64,000 bases of DNA, from NCBI GenBank assembly GCA_006969385.1, contig CP030884.1:4210249-4274248 (forward strand), written 5' to 3'. A program made the position numbers and the translations under genes. Below, piece after piece: positions 1-8,186 of the stretch. Below the pieces are notes generated by a model. It ran no database searches, was not told where the DNA came from, and was given only the letters and a program-made list of their open reading frames with translations. This DNA is from Planctomycetaceae bacterium (lineage in GTDB: Bacteria > Planctomycetota > Phycisphaerae > UBA1845 > UTPLA1). Each line of letters starts with the position of its first letter. Position 1 is the first letter of the stretch.

Positions 1-1056
1 GCGGGCTTAGTGGATAAAGCGGACAGATCGACGTTGGGGGAGTGGGTTGAAACTTACATCGCATCAATTACTCCGACGGTGAAGCCGACAACGATTCCCA
101 GTTATCGCAATGTGGAACGCAATCTCATTGCCTGCTTCGGTGCTGACAAGCAACTAGCGTCTTTCCATGCCGGGGACGGCGATACGTTTAATCAGTTTCT
201 GCGCTCAGACGCCCGAGCATCTGGCAAGAGTATGGGGCTGGGATTGTCGGATGCGACCGCCCGACGCCGCATAGGCCTGGCCGGTACCATTTTTGACGCC
301 GCTATCCGTCGCAATCTACTCACTATCAACCCCTTTAAGCAAAAGCACATTCCCACGACCGTGAATGCCAACGACGCATCGTTTCATTTTGTGTCGCTTG
401 AAGATTACCAAGCAATTCTGGACGCAGCCCCAGATCATGACTGGCGCTGCATCATTGCGTTGTCACGCTTCGTTGGCGTACGCGGTATGAGTGAGATCGT
501 GGATCTGAAGTGGACAGATGTGCTCTGGGACAAGGATCGCATCAAGATCATGTCGCCCAAGACTGCCCATCATCCTGGCGGCGCGTTTCGGTTCAGTCCC
601 TTATTCCCGGAGTTGCGCGCGGTATTGCAAGATGCGTTTGACGTGGCACCGGTCGGTACGGTGTATGTGGTCAACCGTTATCGCAGGCCGGATCAGAATA
701 TTCGTACCACCTTCAACAAGATCGTGCTGCGCGCCGGGCTCAAGCCGTGGCCTAAGCCGTTTGTGAATATGCGTGCCAGCCGTGCCATTGAGTTGCGTCA
801 GTTGGGAATACCTGAATACATGTGCGAGGAATGGCTGGGCCATGATTCGAAGACGGCGGCCAAGCACTATTGTCGGGTGATGGACGCGGATTATTCTTGC
901 GCTGCAAAAACGTTGAGTCTACCATCCGCAAATAGGGGGTTTTGGCGCACCGACGCGCAAAACGTGCAGGGGCAAATCGGCGATTCCAAGGAATTACGCG
1001 GGGTTGGGTCAAAAAGCGGGAAAGAAAGATGGGCGCGACAGGATTCGAACCTGTGA
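1..1056 (+). CDS. Tyrosine recombinase/integrase, 5' end outside the window
   Basis: The frame is open from base 1, so the start probably lies upstream; the first in-window start is GTG at 10. Residues about 1-110 (from that GTG) look like the SAM-like core-binding domain, and the rest is the catalytic domain. The first catalytic Arg is in GVRGMSE, a Lys candidate in SPKTAHH, and the C-terminal part reads WPKPF, NMRASRAIEL, GHDSKTAAKHY with the nucleophilic Tyr in KHYCRV. The usual HxxR box is degenerate, as in the integrase family common in planctomycetes. The last nine codons run into the tRNA-Tyr gene on the other strand (overlap 1030-1056), the normal layout for an element that uses a tRNA 3' end as attachment site. 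The element itself therefore lies to the left of the window. Confidence 0.85.
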   Translation, partial: AGLVDKADRSTLGEWVETYIASITPTVKPTTIPSYRNVERNLIACFGADKQLASFHAGDGDTFNQFLRSDARASGKSMGLGLSDATARRRIGLAGTIFDAAIRRNLLTINPFKQKHIPTTVNANDASFHFVSLEDYQAILDAAPDHDWRCIIALSRFVGVRGMSEIVDLKWTDVLWDKDRIKIMSPKTAHHPGGAFRFSPLFPELRAVLQDAFDVAPVGTVYVVNRYRRPDQNIRTTFNKIVLRAGLKPWPKPFVNMRASRAIELRQLGIPEYMCEEWLGHDSKTAAKHYCRVMDADYSCAAKTLSLPSANRGFWRTDAQNVQGQIGDSKELRGVGSKSGKERWARQDSNL

Positions 1057-1111
1057 AGGCAATGCCAACGGGTTTACAGCCCGTCCCCTTTGGCCACTTG
1101 GGTACACGCCC
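1030..1111 (-). tRNA. tRNA-Tyr (anticodon GTA)
   Basis: The reverse strand folds as a class II tRNA of 82 nt. The acceptor stem is GGGCGTG with CGCGCCC (one T-G pair), the anticodon arm is GGGCTGTAAACCC, the variable arm is long, and the T arm is ACAGG-TTCGAAT-CCTGT. The discriminator base is A and CCA is not encoded. The long variable arm and GTA anticodon identify tyrosine. The 3' end is overlapped by the integrase gene coming from the left, so this gene was probably reconstituted by integration and its 3' part should be the att core. Confidence 0.93.
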
Positions 1112-1609
1112 GCAGTGCGAACCCTGTAAGATACCGACCGCTGCCCGCCCGTCAAGGTTGGGCAAAAATCCGGGTACTGCTGTCGATTGATGTCAACCAC
1201 AGGGAGTATCGCCGTCCTGACGGTGCGGATTTTCATTTCTCGCCGGCGAGACGCCGATGCTCGCTCAAAGAATACCAATACCATAAATCGGACGTCGCCG
1301 TGGGAATTGCGATGCTAAATTCGGGCAAAGATGAATCACACGGTGACAGCCCTCGAAAAGAACACCTCGGCGTTAAACGCCGACCTGGCATCTTTCACCG
1401 CTACTGATCGGCGCGATACGGGTGCCTAACCACCGGCTTGCCGATTGGCGTTAGCTCCTTTCATCCGCATTCATAAACCAAGCCGCTAGAATCTCAATAA
1501 CGAAGCTGCCGTGTCGACAATATTCGTCGCGAGTCTGTTCGGTTGCGGACCGGAGCTGGCGGTGAACTCGTCGAAACCATTCCGCGAACACCTGTAGCCG
1601 AGGCGTCTT
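1112..1609. other. Intergenic region without a supported gene
   Basis: No frame here has a credible start, composition or recognisable product. It contains one copy (about 1241-1262) of a short GC-rich repeat, CGGCGAGACGCCGATGCTC, that recurs on the opposite strand near 40003-40022. Nothing else could be assigned. Confidence 0.6.
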
Positions 1610-1927
1610 TTGTCTGACCCGCTCAAACTCACGATCATCGGCGGCATGATGCTGATCGGCGGCTGGCTGTTGCTGACGGCCCGCCGGCATGAGGCTGCCA
1701 CCGGCGACCCGCATTGCATCGGCTGCGGCTACAACGTGGTCAATCTACCCAGCGATCGTTGCCCGGAGTGCGGTGCCACACTCACGCCCGACACGATTGC
1801 CTACGGTCCGCCCTCGCGCATGCGTTGGAATCGCTTCTGGCTCGGCGCGGCGTTGCTGTTTATCCCGGCGGCGTGGGTGGTGCTGGATTTTGCGTTGGCG
1901 ATTCTGCGTGGCGGTGCAATTCGATGA
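1610..1927 (+). CDS. Small membrane protein with zinc ribbon
   Basis: A 105-residue protein with a hydrophobic helix at about 7-24, a four-Cys zinc ribbon CIGCGYN...CPECG at about 36-57, and a second hydrophobic helix near the C-terminus. An in-frame stop at 1595 leaves TTG 1610 as the first start, with AGG at 1601-1603 in front; ATG 1646 is the alternative but would cut the first helix. It belongs to the same zinc-ribbon group as the genes at 18040, 36240, 36876 and 37566, here with the ribbon between the helices. Function is unknown. Confidence 0.6.
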   Translation: MSDPLKLTIIGGMMLIGGWLLLTARRHEAATGDPHCIGCGYNVVNLPSDRCPECGATLTPDTIAYGPPSRMRWNRFWLGAALLFIPAAWVVLDFALAILRGGAIR

Positions 1928-1945
1928 CGTCGCCCTGTGATCGTA

Positions 1946-1974
1946 TTCACAAAATTTCAGTAGTTTTGTAAAAT
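1946..1974 (+). promoter_or_regulatory. Predicted sigma-70-type promoter of the hen1 operon
   Basis: TTCACA at 1946-1951, a 17-bp spacer and TAAAAT at 1969-1974, with an extended -10 TG at 1967-1968. Transcription would start near 1981, giving a leader of about 40 nt before the hen1 ATG at 2022. Identified by eye from consensus match and position only. Confidence 0.5.
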
Positions 1975-1976
1975 GC

Positions 1977-2008
1977 CTTCGGTCGGAGAGAAAGGACTCC
2001 GCCGAAAG
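1977..2008 (+). promoter_or_regulatory. Hairpin in the hen1 leader
   Basis: CTTCGG-CGGAG (1977-1988) pairs with CTCCG-CCGAA-G (1997-2008), about 11 pairs with one bulge on each side. The loop is AGAAAGGA, which carries a Shine-Dalgarno-like AAGGA, but the loop is about 25 nt upstream of the hen1 ATG. There is no T run after it, so it is not an intrinsic terminator. A role in mRNA stability or feedback is possible but not shown. Confidence 0.4.
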
Positions 2009-2021
2009 TTGAACTCGGGCC

Positions 2022-3446
2022 ATGTTGTTCACCATCACTACCACTCATCAGCCCGCCACCGATCTGGGCTTTTTGCTGCATAAGCATCCCGCGCGCTGTC
2101 AGTCGTTTAAGCTGGCGTTTGGGGCGCAGGCTCATGTGTTTTATCCGGTTGCCGAGCCGAACATGTGTACCGCCGCGTTGCAAATCTCCGTCGATCCCGT
2201 CGGGATGGTGCGCAACCGGCGCGGGCCGCGCGGTGAACGGGGCACGCTCGATCATTATGTGAATGACCGTCCGTACGTGGCGTCGTCTTTCTCGAGTGTG
2301 GCGATCGCGCAAGTGTATTCCTCGGCGCTAAATGGTAAGTGCCGCGATATGGAGGGTCTGGTTGCAACGCCGTTACCGCTGGAAGCGACCATTTCCGTCG
2401 TGCCCAGCCGCGGCGGTGAAGGACTGTTGCGCGAGTTGTTTGAACCCTTGGGGTACGAATTGCTGTTGCAACGGCACCCGCTCGACGAACAGTTTCCCGA
2501 ATGGGGTGAGAGCCCGTATTACACCGTCACGCTGCGGGCAACGACGCAGTTACAAAAACTGCTGGCCCATGTTTACGTGCTGATTCCGGTGCTGGATAAC
2601 GAGAAGCACTATTGGGTGGGTCAGGATGAGGTCGAAAAGCTGTTGCGTTTTGGCGAAGGCTGGCTCGCCGATCATCCGGCCAAGGCGGCGATCTCGCGGC
2701 GCTATTTGAAATACCAAGGCAGCCTCGCGCGACAGGCGCTCGAGCGATTGGTCGTGGAAGAACGATTGAGCGCCGCTGACGAAGATTCCCCCACGGAAGA
2801 TCCGCGCGAAGAGGCCACCGAGAAAACGCTCAGCCTAAACGAACAACGTCACGGTGCCGTGCTGGCGGTGTTGGAAAGCGTAGGGGCGCAGCGCGTGCTG
2901 GACTTGGGTTGTGGTGAAGGGCGACTGCTGCGCGCTCTGGTCAAAAATCGGCAGTTCACGGAAATTGTGGGCGTGGATGTATCGCACCGCGTGCTCGAGT
3001 TGGCGGCGGCGCGGCTGAGACTTGAACGAATGTCGCCCATGCAGCGCGAGCGCATCACGCTGCTGCACGGTTCATTGACCTATCGCGATCAACGGTTGGC
3101 GGGCTTTGACGCGGCCACCATCGTGGAAGTGATCGAACACCTCGACCCGCCGCGCTTGGCGGCGTTTGAACGGGTGGTGTTTGAATTCACCCGGCCCAAC
3201 GTCGCCATCGTGACGACGCCCAACAGTGAGTACAACGTGCGTTGGGAAACCCTGCCCGCCGGCAGCATGCGCCATCGCGACCACCGTTTTGAGTGGACGC
3301 GGGCGGAGTTTCAATCGTGGGCGCGCGGTGTGGCGGAGCGGTTTGGCTACACGGTGCGTTTCTTGCCGGTGGGGCCGGATGATGCAGAAGTGGGCAGCCC
3401 AACGCAGATGGGGCTGTTTGAGGTGCTGAGCGAAGCGCAGAAATAG
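2022..3446 (+). CDS. hen1: Bacterial Hen1: RNA 3'-terminal 2'-O-methyltransferase
   Basis: A 474-residue protein of full family length. The N-terminal half (about 1-250, opening MLFTITTTHQPATDLGFLLH) is the bacterial Hen1 domain that in known systems activates the Pnkp ligase. The C-terminal half is a SAM methyltransferase: VLDLGCGEG near 293-301, then EVIEHL near 369-374 and the HRDHRFEWTR stretch near 416-425. The E/E/H/H residues of the last two motifs match the metal site of Hen1. In characterised bacteria, Hen1 methylates the 2'-OH at the cleaved RNA 3' end before Pnkp reseals it, so the repaired site resists recutting. It is first in an operon with a nuclease and Pnkp; the next ATG is 10 nt downstream with GGAGTGAGG before it. 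Confidence 0.95.
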   Translation: MLFTITTTHQPATDLGFLLHKHPARCQSFKLAFGAQAHVFYPVAEPNMCTAALQISVDPVGMVRNRRGPRGERGTLDHYVNDRPYVASSFSSVAIAQVYSSALNGKCRDMEGLVATPLPLEATISVVPSRGGEGLLRELFEPLGYELLLQRHPLDEQFPEWGESPYYTVTLRATTQLQKLLAHVYVLIPVLDNEKHYWVGQDEVEKLLRFGEGWLADHPAKAAISRRYLKYQGSLARQALERLVVEERLSAADEDSPTEDPREEATEKTLSLNEQRHGAVLAVLESVGAQRVLDLGCGEGRLLRALVKNRQFTEIVGVDVSHRVLELAAARLRLERMSPMQRERITLLHGSLTYRDQRLAGFDAATIVEVIEHLDPPRLAAFERVVFEFTRPNVAIVTTPNSEYNVRWETLPAGSMRHRDHRFEWTRAEFQSWARGVAERFGYTVRFLPVGPDDAEVGSPTQMGLFEVLSEAQK

Positions 3447-3456
3447 GAGTGAGGTC

Positions 3457-4209
3457 ATGCCGATTTATGAAAAATCAACGCGAGACTTGATGTACGACAT
3501 GGTGAAGGATTTGGGAGTGAAGTCGGGCGATTTGATTGAGCGAAAGACAATTGTGGACTGGTTTAAAAAGAACTATCCCAAGATAAAGACCGGCACCGTT
3601 ACGGCTCACATTATCATGATGACGACGAATGCGCCTAGCAGGCTGCACCACACGCGGCAGGCGAACTTATTTTTTCAAGTGGATTCATCTCATTTTGAAC
3701 TTTATGACGCCGCTCGCCATCCGAAACCGATCACCAAAGAAGATTCGGATGAAGACGACACTGAGTCAGTTGAATCTATAGGTGCTCAGCCCTCGACAGA
3801 CGCACAATTTGCGTACGAGCGCGATTTACAAAACTTTTTCGCGCGCAACCTTAGCCTGATCGAACCCGGTCTTGAGATCTACAGCGAAGATGACGCCCAC
3901 GGTCTTGAGTTTCCAGTTGGAGGAAGATTCATTGACATACTTGCAATCGACCGTAACAAGAACTTTGTAGTCGTCGAATTAAAAGTTTCGAGAGGGTATG
4001 ACCGCGTGGTGGGGCAGATATTGCGTTACATTAGTTGGGTTCGGGAAAATCTCGCGGATACTGAGCAGCAGGTACGAGGGATCATTATCGCTCGGAAAGT
4101 CTCACCCGACTTACTGCTTGCATGCAAAGAAATCGAACATGTCGACCTGCAAGAATACGAGTTGTCTGTAGAACTAAAGAAGATTGATAAGTCCAAAGCG
4201 ATTGAATGA
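3457..4209 (+). CDS. PD-(D/E)XK nuclease with N-terminal winged-helix-like domain
   Basis: A 250-residue protein. Residues about 1-90 form a compact domain (STRDLMYDMVKDLG, VDWFKKNYPKIKTGTVTAHI) like a winged-helix module, followed by an acidic linker at about 95-115. Residues about 120-240 are a RecB-like nuclease fold related to the C-terminal domain of NucS/DUF91: D160 in RFIDIL, E174 and K176 in VVVELKV, then Q187 in GQILRYISWV. All catalytic positions are intact, so activity is likely. Whether it cuts DNA or RNA cannot be told. The gene has a good ribosome site (GGAGTGAGG), and its TGA overlaps the pnkp ATG, so it is embedded in the repair operon. Its composition is clearly AT-richer than both neighbours, which suggests it was added later. 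Confidence 0.85.
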   Translation: MPIYEKSTRDLMYDMVKDLGVKSGDLIERKTIVDWFKKNYPKIKTGTVTAHIIMMTTNAPSRLHHTRQANLFFQVDSSHFELYDAARHPKPITKEDSDEDDTESVESIGAQPSTDAQFAYERDLQNFFARNLSLIEPGLEIYSEDDAHGLEFPVGGRFIDILAIDRNKNFVVVELKVSRGYDRVVGQILRYISWVRENLADTEQQVRGIIIARKVSPDLLLACKEIEHVDLQEYELSVELKKIDKSKAIE

Positions 4210-6770
4210 ACCTTACCATTCCCGAGCTATCCCTCGTCGTCCTCATCGGCCCCTCGGGTGCCGGTAAGTCCACTTTTGCGCGCGAGCACTTTTTGCCCAC
4301 CGAGGTGTTAAGCAGCGACTACTGCCGAGGGCTGATCAGCGACGACGAAAACGACCAGACGGTTTCGACCGAGGCGTTCGAGGTTCTGCGCTACATCGCC
4401 GCCAAGCGTTTGGAAAAGGGTCGTCTCACAGTCATCGACGCCACCAACGTGCGAGCCGAAGATCGTCAAGGCTTTGTCGCGCTGGCGCGCGAGTATCACT
4501 GTCTGCCCGTGGCGTTGGTGTTTAATCTGCCGGAAAAACTCTGTCAGGAGCGCAACGCCGCCCGGCCCGATCGCGACTTTGGTGCGCACGTGATTCGCTC
4601 GCAACGCAGCGCTTTACGCCGCGGCACGCGCGGGCGACAGGGCCTTAAGCGCGAGGGCTTTCGCTATGTTTACACATTCACCACGCCGGAAGACGTCGAC
4701 GCCGCCGTCATCGAGCGTCAACCGCTCTGGAACAATAAGAAGCACGAGCGCGGGCCGTTCGACATCATCGGGGATGTCCACGGCTGCTTCGATGAACTGA
4801 CCGCGTTGTTAGCGGAGTTGGGCTACGAGGAAGTAGACGGCGGCGTGTGGCAACATCCCGCAGGTCGGAAATTGATCTTCGTTGGCGATCTCGTCGACCG
4901 CGGCCCCCAAACGCCCGAGTGCCTGCAACTCGTCATGCAATGCGTGAAGGCGGAAACGGCCCTCTGCGTGCCGGGTAACCACGACGTCAAATTCATGCGC
5001 GCCATGTGGGGCAAGAACGTCAAACAAACGCACGGTTTGGCCGAATCGATTGAGCAAATACGCGTGTACGAATTGCATTATCGAGCCTTCGGGCGCATTG
5101 CCGCGGACTTCATCGACTCATTGGTTAGCCATTACGTATTAGACGACGGCAAGCTCGTGGTCGCGCACGCCGGCATGAAGGAGGCCTATCAGGGGCGCGG
5201 GTCGGGCAAGGTGCGCGAGTTCGCGCTCTACGGCGAAACCACGGGCGAGACCGACGAGTTTGGTTTGCCGGTACGGCACAACTGGGCGGCCGAATATCGC
5301 GGTAACGCCATGGTGGTGTACGGTCATACGCCGGTGCCGGAAGCCGAATGGCTCAATCGCACGATCAACATCGATACCGGTTGTGTGTTCGGCGGCAAGC
5401 TAACGGCGCTGCGCTATCCCGAGTTGGAGATAGTCTCTGTGCCGGCGGCCAAGACGTACTGCGAGCCGGCAAGACCGTTTCTTCCGGAGGATGTCGCGCC
5501 ATCTACGCTAAGCGCTCAGCAAGCGCACGACGACGTACTCGATATCGCCGATGTTACGGGCAAGCGGATCGTGTCGACGCGCTTGCGCGCCAACATCACG
5601 ATTCGGGCCGAGAATGCCGCAGCGGCGCTGGAGGTGATGAGCCGCTTCGCCGCCGATCCGCGCTGGTTGATCTATCTGCCGCCGACCATGTCGCCTTGCG
5701 AGACGAGCACGCAACCGGAATATCTGGAGTACCCGACCGAAGCCTTTGGTTACTTTCGCAGTGCCGGCGTGGGGCGCGTGATCTGTCAGGAAAAACACAT
5801 GGGATCGCGCGCCGTGGTGATTGTTTGTAAGGATGCGGACGCTGCGCGAGCCCGCTTTGGTGTAACGACAGGTGAAGCGGGCATTATCTACACCCGCACC
5901 GGTCGTCGGTTTTTTGATGACGAACAACTCGAAGCAGAATTACTCGACCGATTGCGCGGCGCGTTGATGGCCGGTTTTTGGAGCGCATTCAATACCGACT
6001 GGGCATGTTTGGATTGCGAATTGATGCCCTGGTCGGCCAAGGCGCAGGCATTGTTGAAGGAACAATATGCCGCGCTCGGTGCGGCAGGGCGTGCGAGTCT
6101 GGCGGCTTCCGCAAATGCGCTGCAACAGGCGCAAAAACGTGGCATCGATACAGGGTTACTGCTGGATGAGACGGCGCACAAGCAAGCTCAGCTCGATTCG
6201 TTCACCGACGCATACCGTCAATACTGTTGGCCGGTAGCGAACATCGACGACTTGAAGCTCGCACCGTTTCACTTGTTGGCGACTGAAGGTGCTGTTCACA
6301 TCGATCGCGATCATGCTTGGCACATGCAAACGCTCGCCACAATTTGCGGTCACGGTGCACCGTTGTTGCACGCAACGAGGACGCTCGAAGTCGACCTCTC
6401 CGACGCCGCATCGGAACAACGCGCCGTTGATTGGTGGCTGGAGATGACGCGGGCGGGTAGCGAAGGCATGGTTGTGAAGCCGCGCGACTTTGTTGCGCGC
6501 GGTAAGCGCGGCCTGGTCCAACCGGCCATCAAATGCCGCGGTCGCGAATATCTGCGGATCATTTATGGACCCGAATACGACATGCCGGACAACCTCGAAC
6601 GGCTAAGAGCGCGGCGCTTAAGCGGCAAGCGGTCGCTCGCGTTGCGCGAATTTGCCTTGGGTATCGAAGGATTGGAACGCTTTGTAAGACGCGAACCGTT
6701 GCGCCGCGTACACGAGTGCGCGTTCGGCGTGCTAGCGATGGAGTCCGAGCCGGTCGATCCGCGCCTGTAG
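4206..6770 (+). CDS. pnkp: Polynucleotide kinase-phosphatase-ligase Pnkp
   Basis: An 854-residue three-domain RNA end-healing and sealing enzyme. The N-terminal kinase has the P-loop GPSGAGKST with K21 and S22. The central metallophosphatase has GDVHGC (D190, H192), GDLVDRGP (227-234) and GNHD. The C-terminal ligase-like nucleotidyltransferase has motif I EKHMGSR with predicted adenylated K530, motif IV EGMVVKP (753-759) and motif V QPAIKCRGREYLRI. The kinase phosphorylates 5'-OH ends, the phosphatase removes 2',3'-cyclic or 3' phosphates, and the ligase domain seals when activated by Hen1. The start ATG overlaps the stop of the nuclease gene (ATGA), implying coupled translation. All three active sites look complete. 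Confidence 0.96.
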   Translation: MNLTIPELSLVVLIGPSGAGKSTFAREHFLPTEVLSSDYCRGLISDDENDQTVSTEAFEVLRYIAAKRLEKGRLTVIDATNVRAEDRQGFVALAREYHCLPVALVFNLPEKLCQERNAARPDRDFGAHVIRSQRSALRRGTRGRQGLKREGFRYVYTFTTPEDVDAAVIERQPLWNNKKHERGPFDIIGDVHGCFDELTALLAELGYEEVDGGVWQHPAGRKLIFVGDLVDRGPQTPECLQLVMQCVKAETALCVPGNHDVKFMRAMWGKNVKQTHGLAESIEQIRVYELHYRAFGRIAADFIDSLVSHYVLDDGKLVVAHAGMKEAYQGRGSGKVREFALYGETTGETDEFGLPVRHNWAAEYRGNAMVVYGHTPVPEAEWLNRTINIDTGCVFGGKLTALRYPELEIVSVPAAKTYCEPARPFLPEDVAPSTLSAQQAHDDVLDIADVTGKRIVSTRLRANITIRAENAAAALEVMSRFAADPRWLIYLPPTMSPCETSTQPEYLEYPTEAFGYFRSAGVGRVICQEKHMGSRAVVIVCKDADAARARFGVTTGEAGIIYTRTGRRFFDDEQLEAELLDRLRGALMAGFWSAFNTDWACLDCELMPWSAKAQALLKEQYAALGAAGRASLAASANALQQAQKRGIDTGLLLDETAHKQAQLDSFTDAYRQYCWPVANIDDLKLAPFHLLATEGAVHIDRDHAWHMQTLATICGHGAPLLHATRTLEVDLSDAASEQRAVDWWLEMTRAGSEGMVVKPRDFVARGKRGLVQPAIKCRGREYLRIIYGPEYDMPDNLERLRARRLSGKRSLALREFALGIEGLERFVRREPLRRVHECAFGVLAMESEPVDPRL

Positions 6771-6904
6771 TCCGCGACGAACTATCAACGACGAACAAGA
6801 AGCCTTGCCAACGCGGGCGGTGGCACTGCGTGGGAATCGAATACGTCCCTCACCAGACTTCTACGAGTTTCAGCGTCCGAAATTAAAAATCTCTTTCCGT
6901 GTTG

Positions 6905-6934
6905 TTGACACGCCGGTGGTTTACTCGCTATTCT
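6905..6934 (+). promoter_or_regulatory. Predicted trp operon promoter
   Basis: TTGACA at 6905-6910 (perfect -35), an 18-bp spacer and TATTCT at 6929-6934. A start point about 7 nt beyond the -10 falls at 6941-6942, on the ATG of the leader peptide, so the transcript would be leaderless or nearly so. Assigned by eye. Confidence 0.6.
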
Positions 6935-6941
6935 TTTGGGT

Positions 6942-7007
6942 ATGAAGCGACGCAATCTCTCCAACTTCACTTGGTGGTGGCCCACGGACATAGACGCCGG
7001 CGGGTGA
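6942..7007 (+). CDS. trpL: trp operon leader peptide
   Basis: A 21-codon reading frame with three consecutive Trp codons (TGG TGG TGG at codons 11-13, 6972-6980) directly after the predicted promoter. It ends with TGA at 7005-7007 and is followed 37 nt later by the attenuator hairpin. This is the classic arrangement for ribosome-mediated attenuation: stalling at the Trp codons when charged tRNA-Trp is low favours an antiterminator. No ribosome site precedes the ATG; the promoter position implies translation from the very 5' end of the mRNA, as known for trpL of Sinorhizobium meliloti. Confidence 0.88.
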   Translation: MKRRNLSNFTWWWPTDIDAGG

Positions 7008-7044
7008 GTTTTGCGCTGTTTTAGAACTTCGTACCTTCTCAAAG

Positions 7045-7073
7045 CCCTCGGCGTTTTCGCCGGGGGTTTTTTT
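7045..7073 (+). terminator. trp attenuator (intrinsic terminator)
   Basis: A 9-bp stem CCCTCGGCG (7045-7053) with CGCCGGGGG (7058-7066), loop TTTT, followed by seven T (7067-7073). The left arm can alternatively pair with CGCCGGCGGG at 6995-7004, at the end of the leader peptide gene, with one bulge and one mismatch. This is a plausible antiterminator. It lies 30 nt upstream of trpD. Confidence 0.88.
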
Positions 7074-7103
7074 GTGCGCCTACGCAACCGAGATTTAAGA
7101 ACC

Positions 7104-8186
7104 ATGCTTGCCATCGAGATACCGACCATTCAAAAAGCACCCGCAAACGCGATCGATCGCGCGTTTGAGCTGCTATTAAAGGGGAAGTCCCTTTCCACCG
7201 AACTTTCGGACGCCGTCGCGGAGGCGATCATCGACGGCCAAGTTGATTCGACTCGGGCCGCCGCGTTGTTGACAGCAATGCGATGTAAGGGCGAAACCGG
7301 TACCGAGATCGCCGCATTCGCGCGACACCTGCGGCAACGAATGATTGCGGTTGAGGTCGGCGGCATCGACTGCGTCGATACCTGCGGCACGGGCGGCGAC
7401 GGATTGCAAACGTTCAACGTGTCCACGGCTGCCGCACTGGTCGTTGCGGCAGCGGGTGGCCCGGTAGCGAAGCATGGCAACCGCAGCGTATCGAGTCGCA
7501 GCGGCAGCACCGACGTGCTGGAACAGCTGGGCATTCGCGTCGATCAAACGCCGCAATCTGCGACCCAACATCTCAAGCAATTCGACATCACCTTCCTGCA
7601 TGCACCCAGCTTTCATCCCGCGCTAGGTCGGCTCGCCGACTTTCGACGAACGCTGGGGTTTCGAACGATGTTCAATATTGCGGGGCCGTTGTGTAACCCC
7701 GCCGCGACGCGACGGCAGGTGATGGGCGTGTTTGAACGACGACTGGTATCCGAAGTGGCGCATGCGGCGATTGCATTGGGAACGCAACACATGCTGGTCG
7801 TGCACGGCAATGACGGTGCCGACGAGATTTCCATTTGCGACAAGACGTTAGTGGCGGAGGTAAGAGACGGTCACATCGAGCAATACGAGATCGCGCCCGA
7901 GCAGTTTGGGCTGCGAAGGTACGAGGCGAGCGCCATTGAATCGCGCGATGCGGCACACAGTGCCGCCATGATTGCCGACGCTACAAACGGCAAGGTCGGG
8001 GCGGCAGCGGACGTGGTGGCAGTCAATGCAGGTGCGGCGCTTTACGTCGGAGGAACGGTAAACAACTTGGCCGACGGTGTTGCAAAAGCGCAAGAAACGA
8101 TGCGGTCGGGCGCTGCCGGCGTACTGCTTCGATCGATGCAAGCGAAGCATCGCTCGGAAATCAAACGGGAAAGGGCCGCCCGATGA
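7104..8186 (+). CDS. trpD: Anthranilate phosphoribosyltransferase
   Basis: A 360-residue protein of normal length. It transfers phosphoribosyl from PRPP to anthranilate, the second step of tryptophan synthesis. Typical motifs are CGTGGDGLQTFNVST (pyrophosphate binding), KHGNRSVSSRSGSTD, and LHAPSFHPA followed by FNIAGPLCNP. ATG 7104 is chosen because a longer reading from 7011 would start inside the attenuator region and add residues unlike the family. It is the first structural gene behind the attenuator, and its TGA overlaps the trpC ATG. Confidence 0.96.
   Translation: MLAIEIPTIQKAPANAIDRAFELLLKGKSLSTELSDAVAEAIIDGQVDSTRAAALLTAMRCKGETGTEIAAFARHLRQRMIAVEVGGIDCVDTCGTGGDGLQTFNVSTAAALVVAAAGGPVAKHGNRSVSSRSGSTDVLEQLGIRVDQTPQSATQHLKQFDITFLHAPSFHPALGRLADFRRTLGFRTMFNIAGPLCNPAATRRQVMGVFERRLVSEVAHAAIALGTQHMLVVHGNDGADEISICDKTLVAEVRDGHIEQYEIAPEQFGLRRYEASAIESRDAAHSAAMIADATNGKVGAAADVVAVNAGAALYVGGTVNNLADGVAKAQETMRSGAAGVLLRSMQAKHRSEIKRERAAR

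Noticed and set aside
6780..6890. Possible tRNA- or tmRNA-like segment (TTCGATTCCCAC on the minus strand)
   Set aside because: The flanking bases do not form a T stem or acceptor stem, and no tmRNA start sequence is found.
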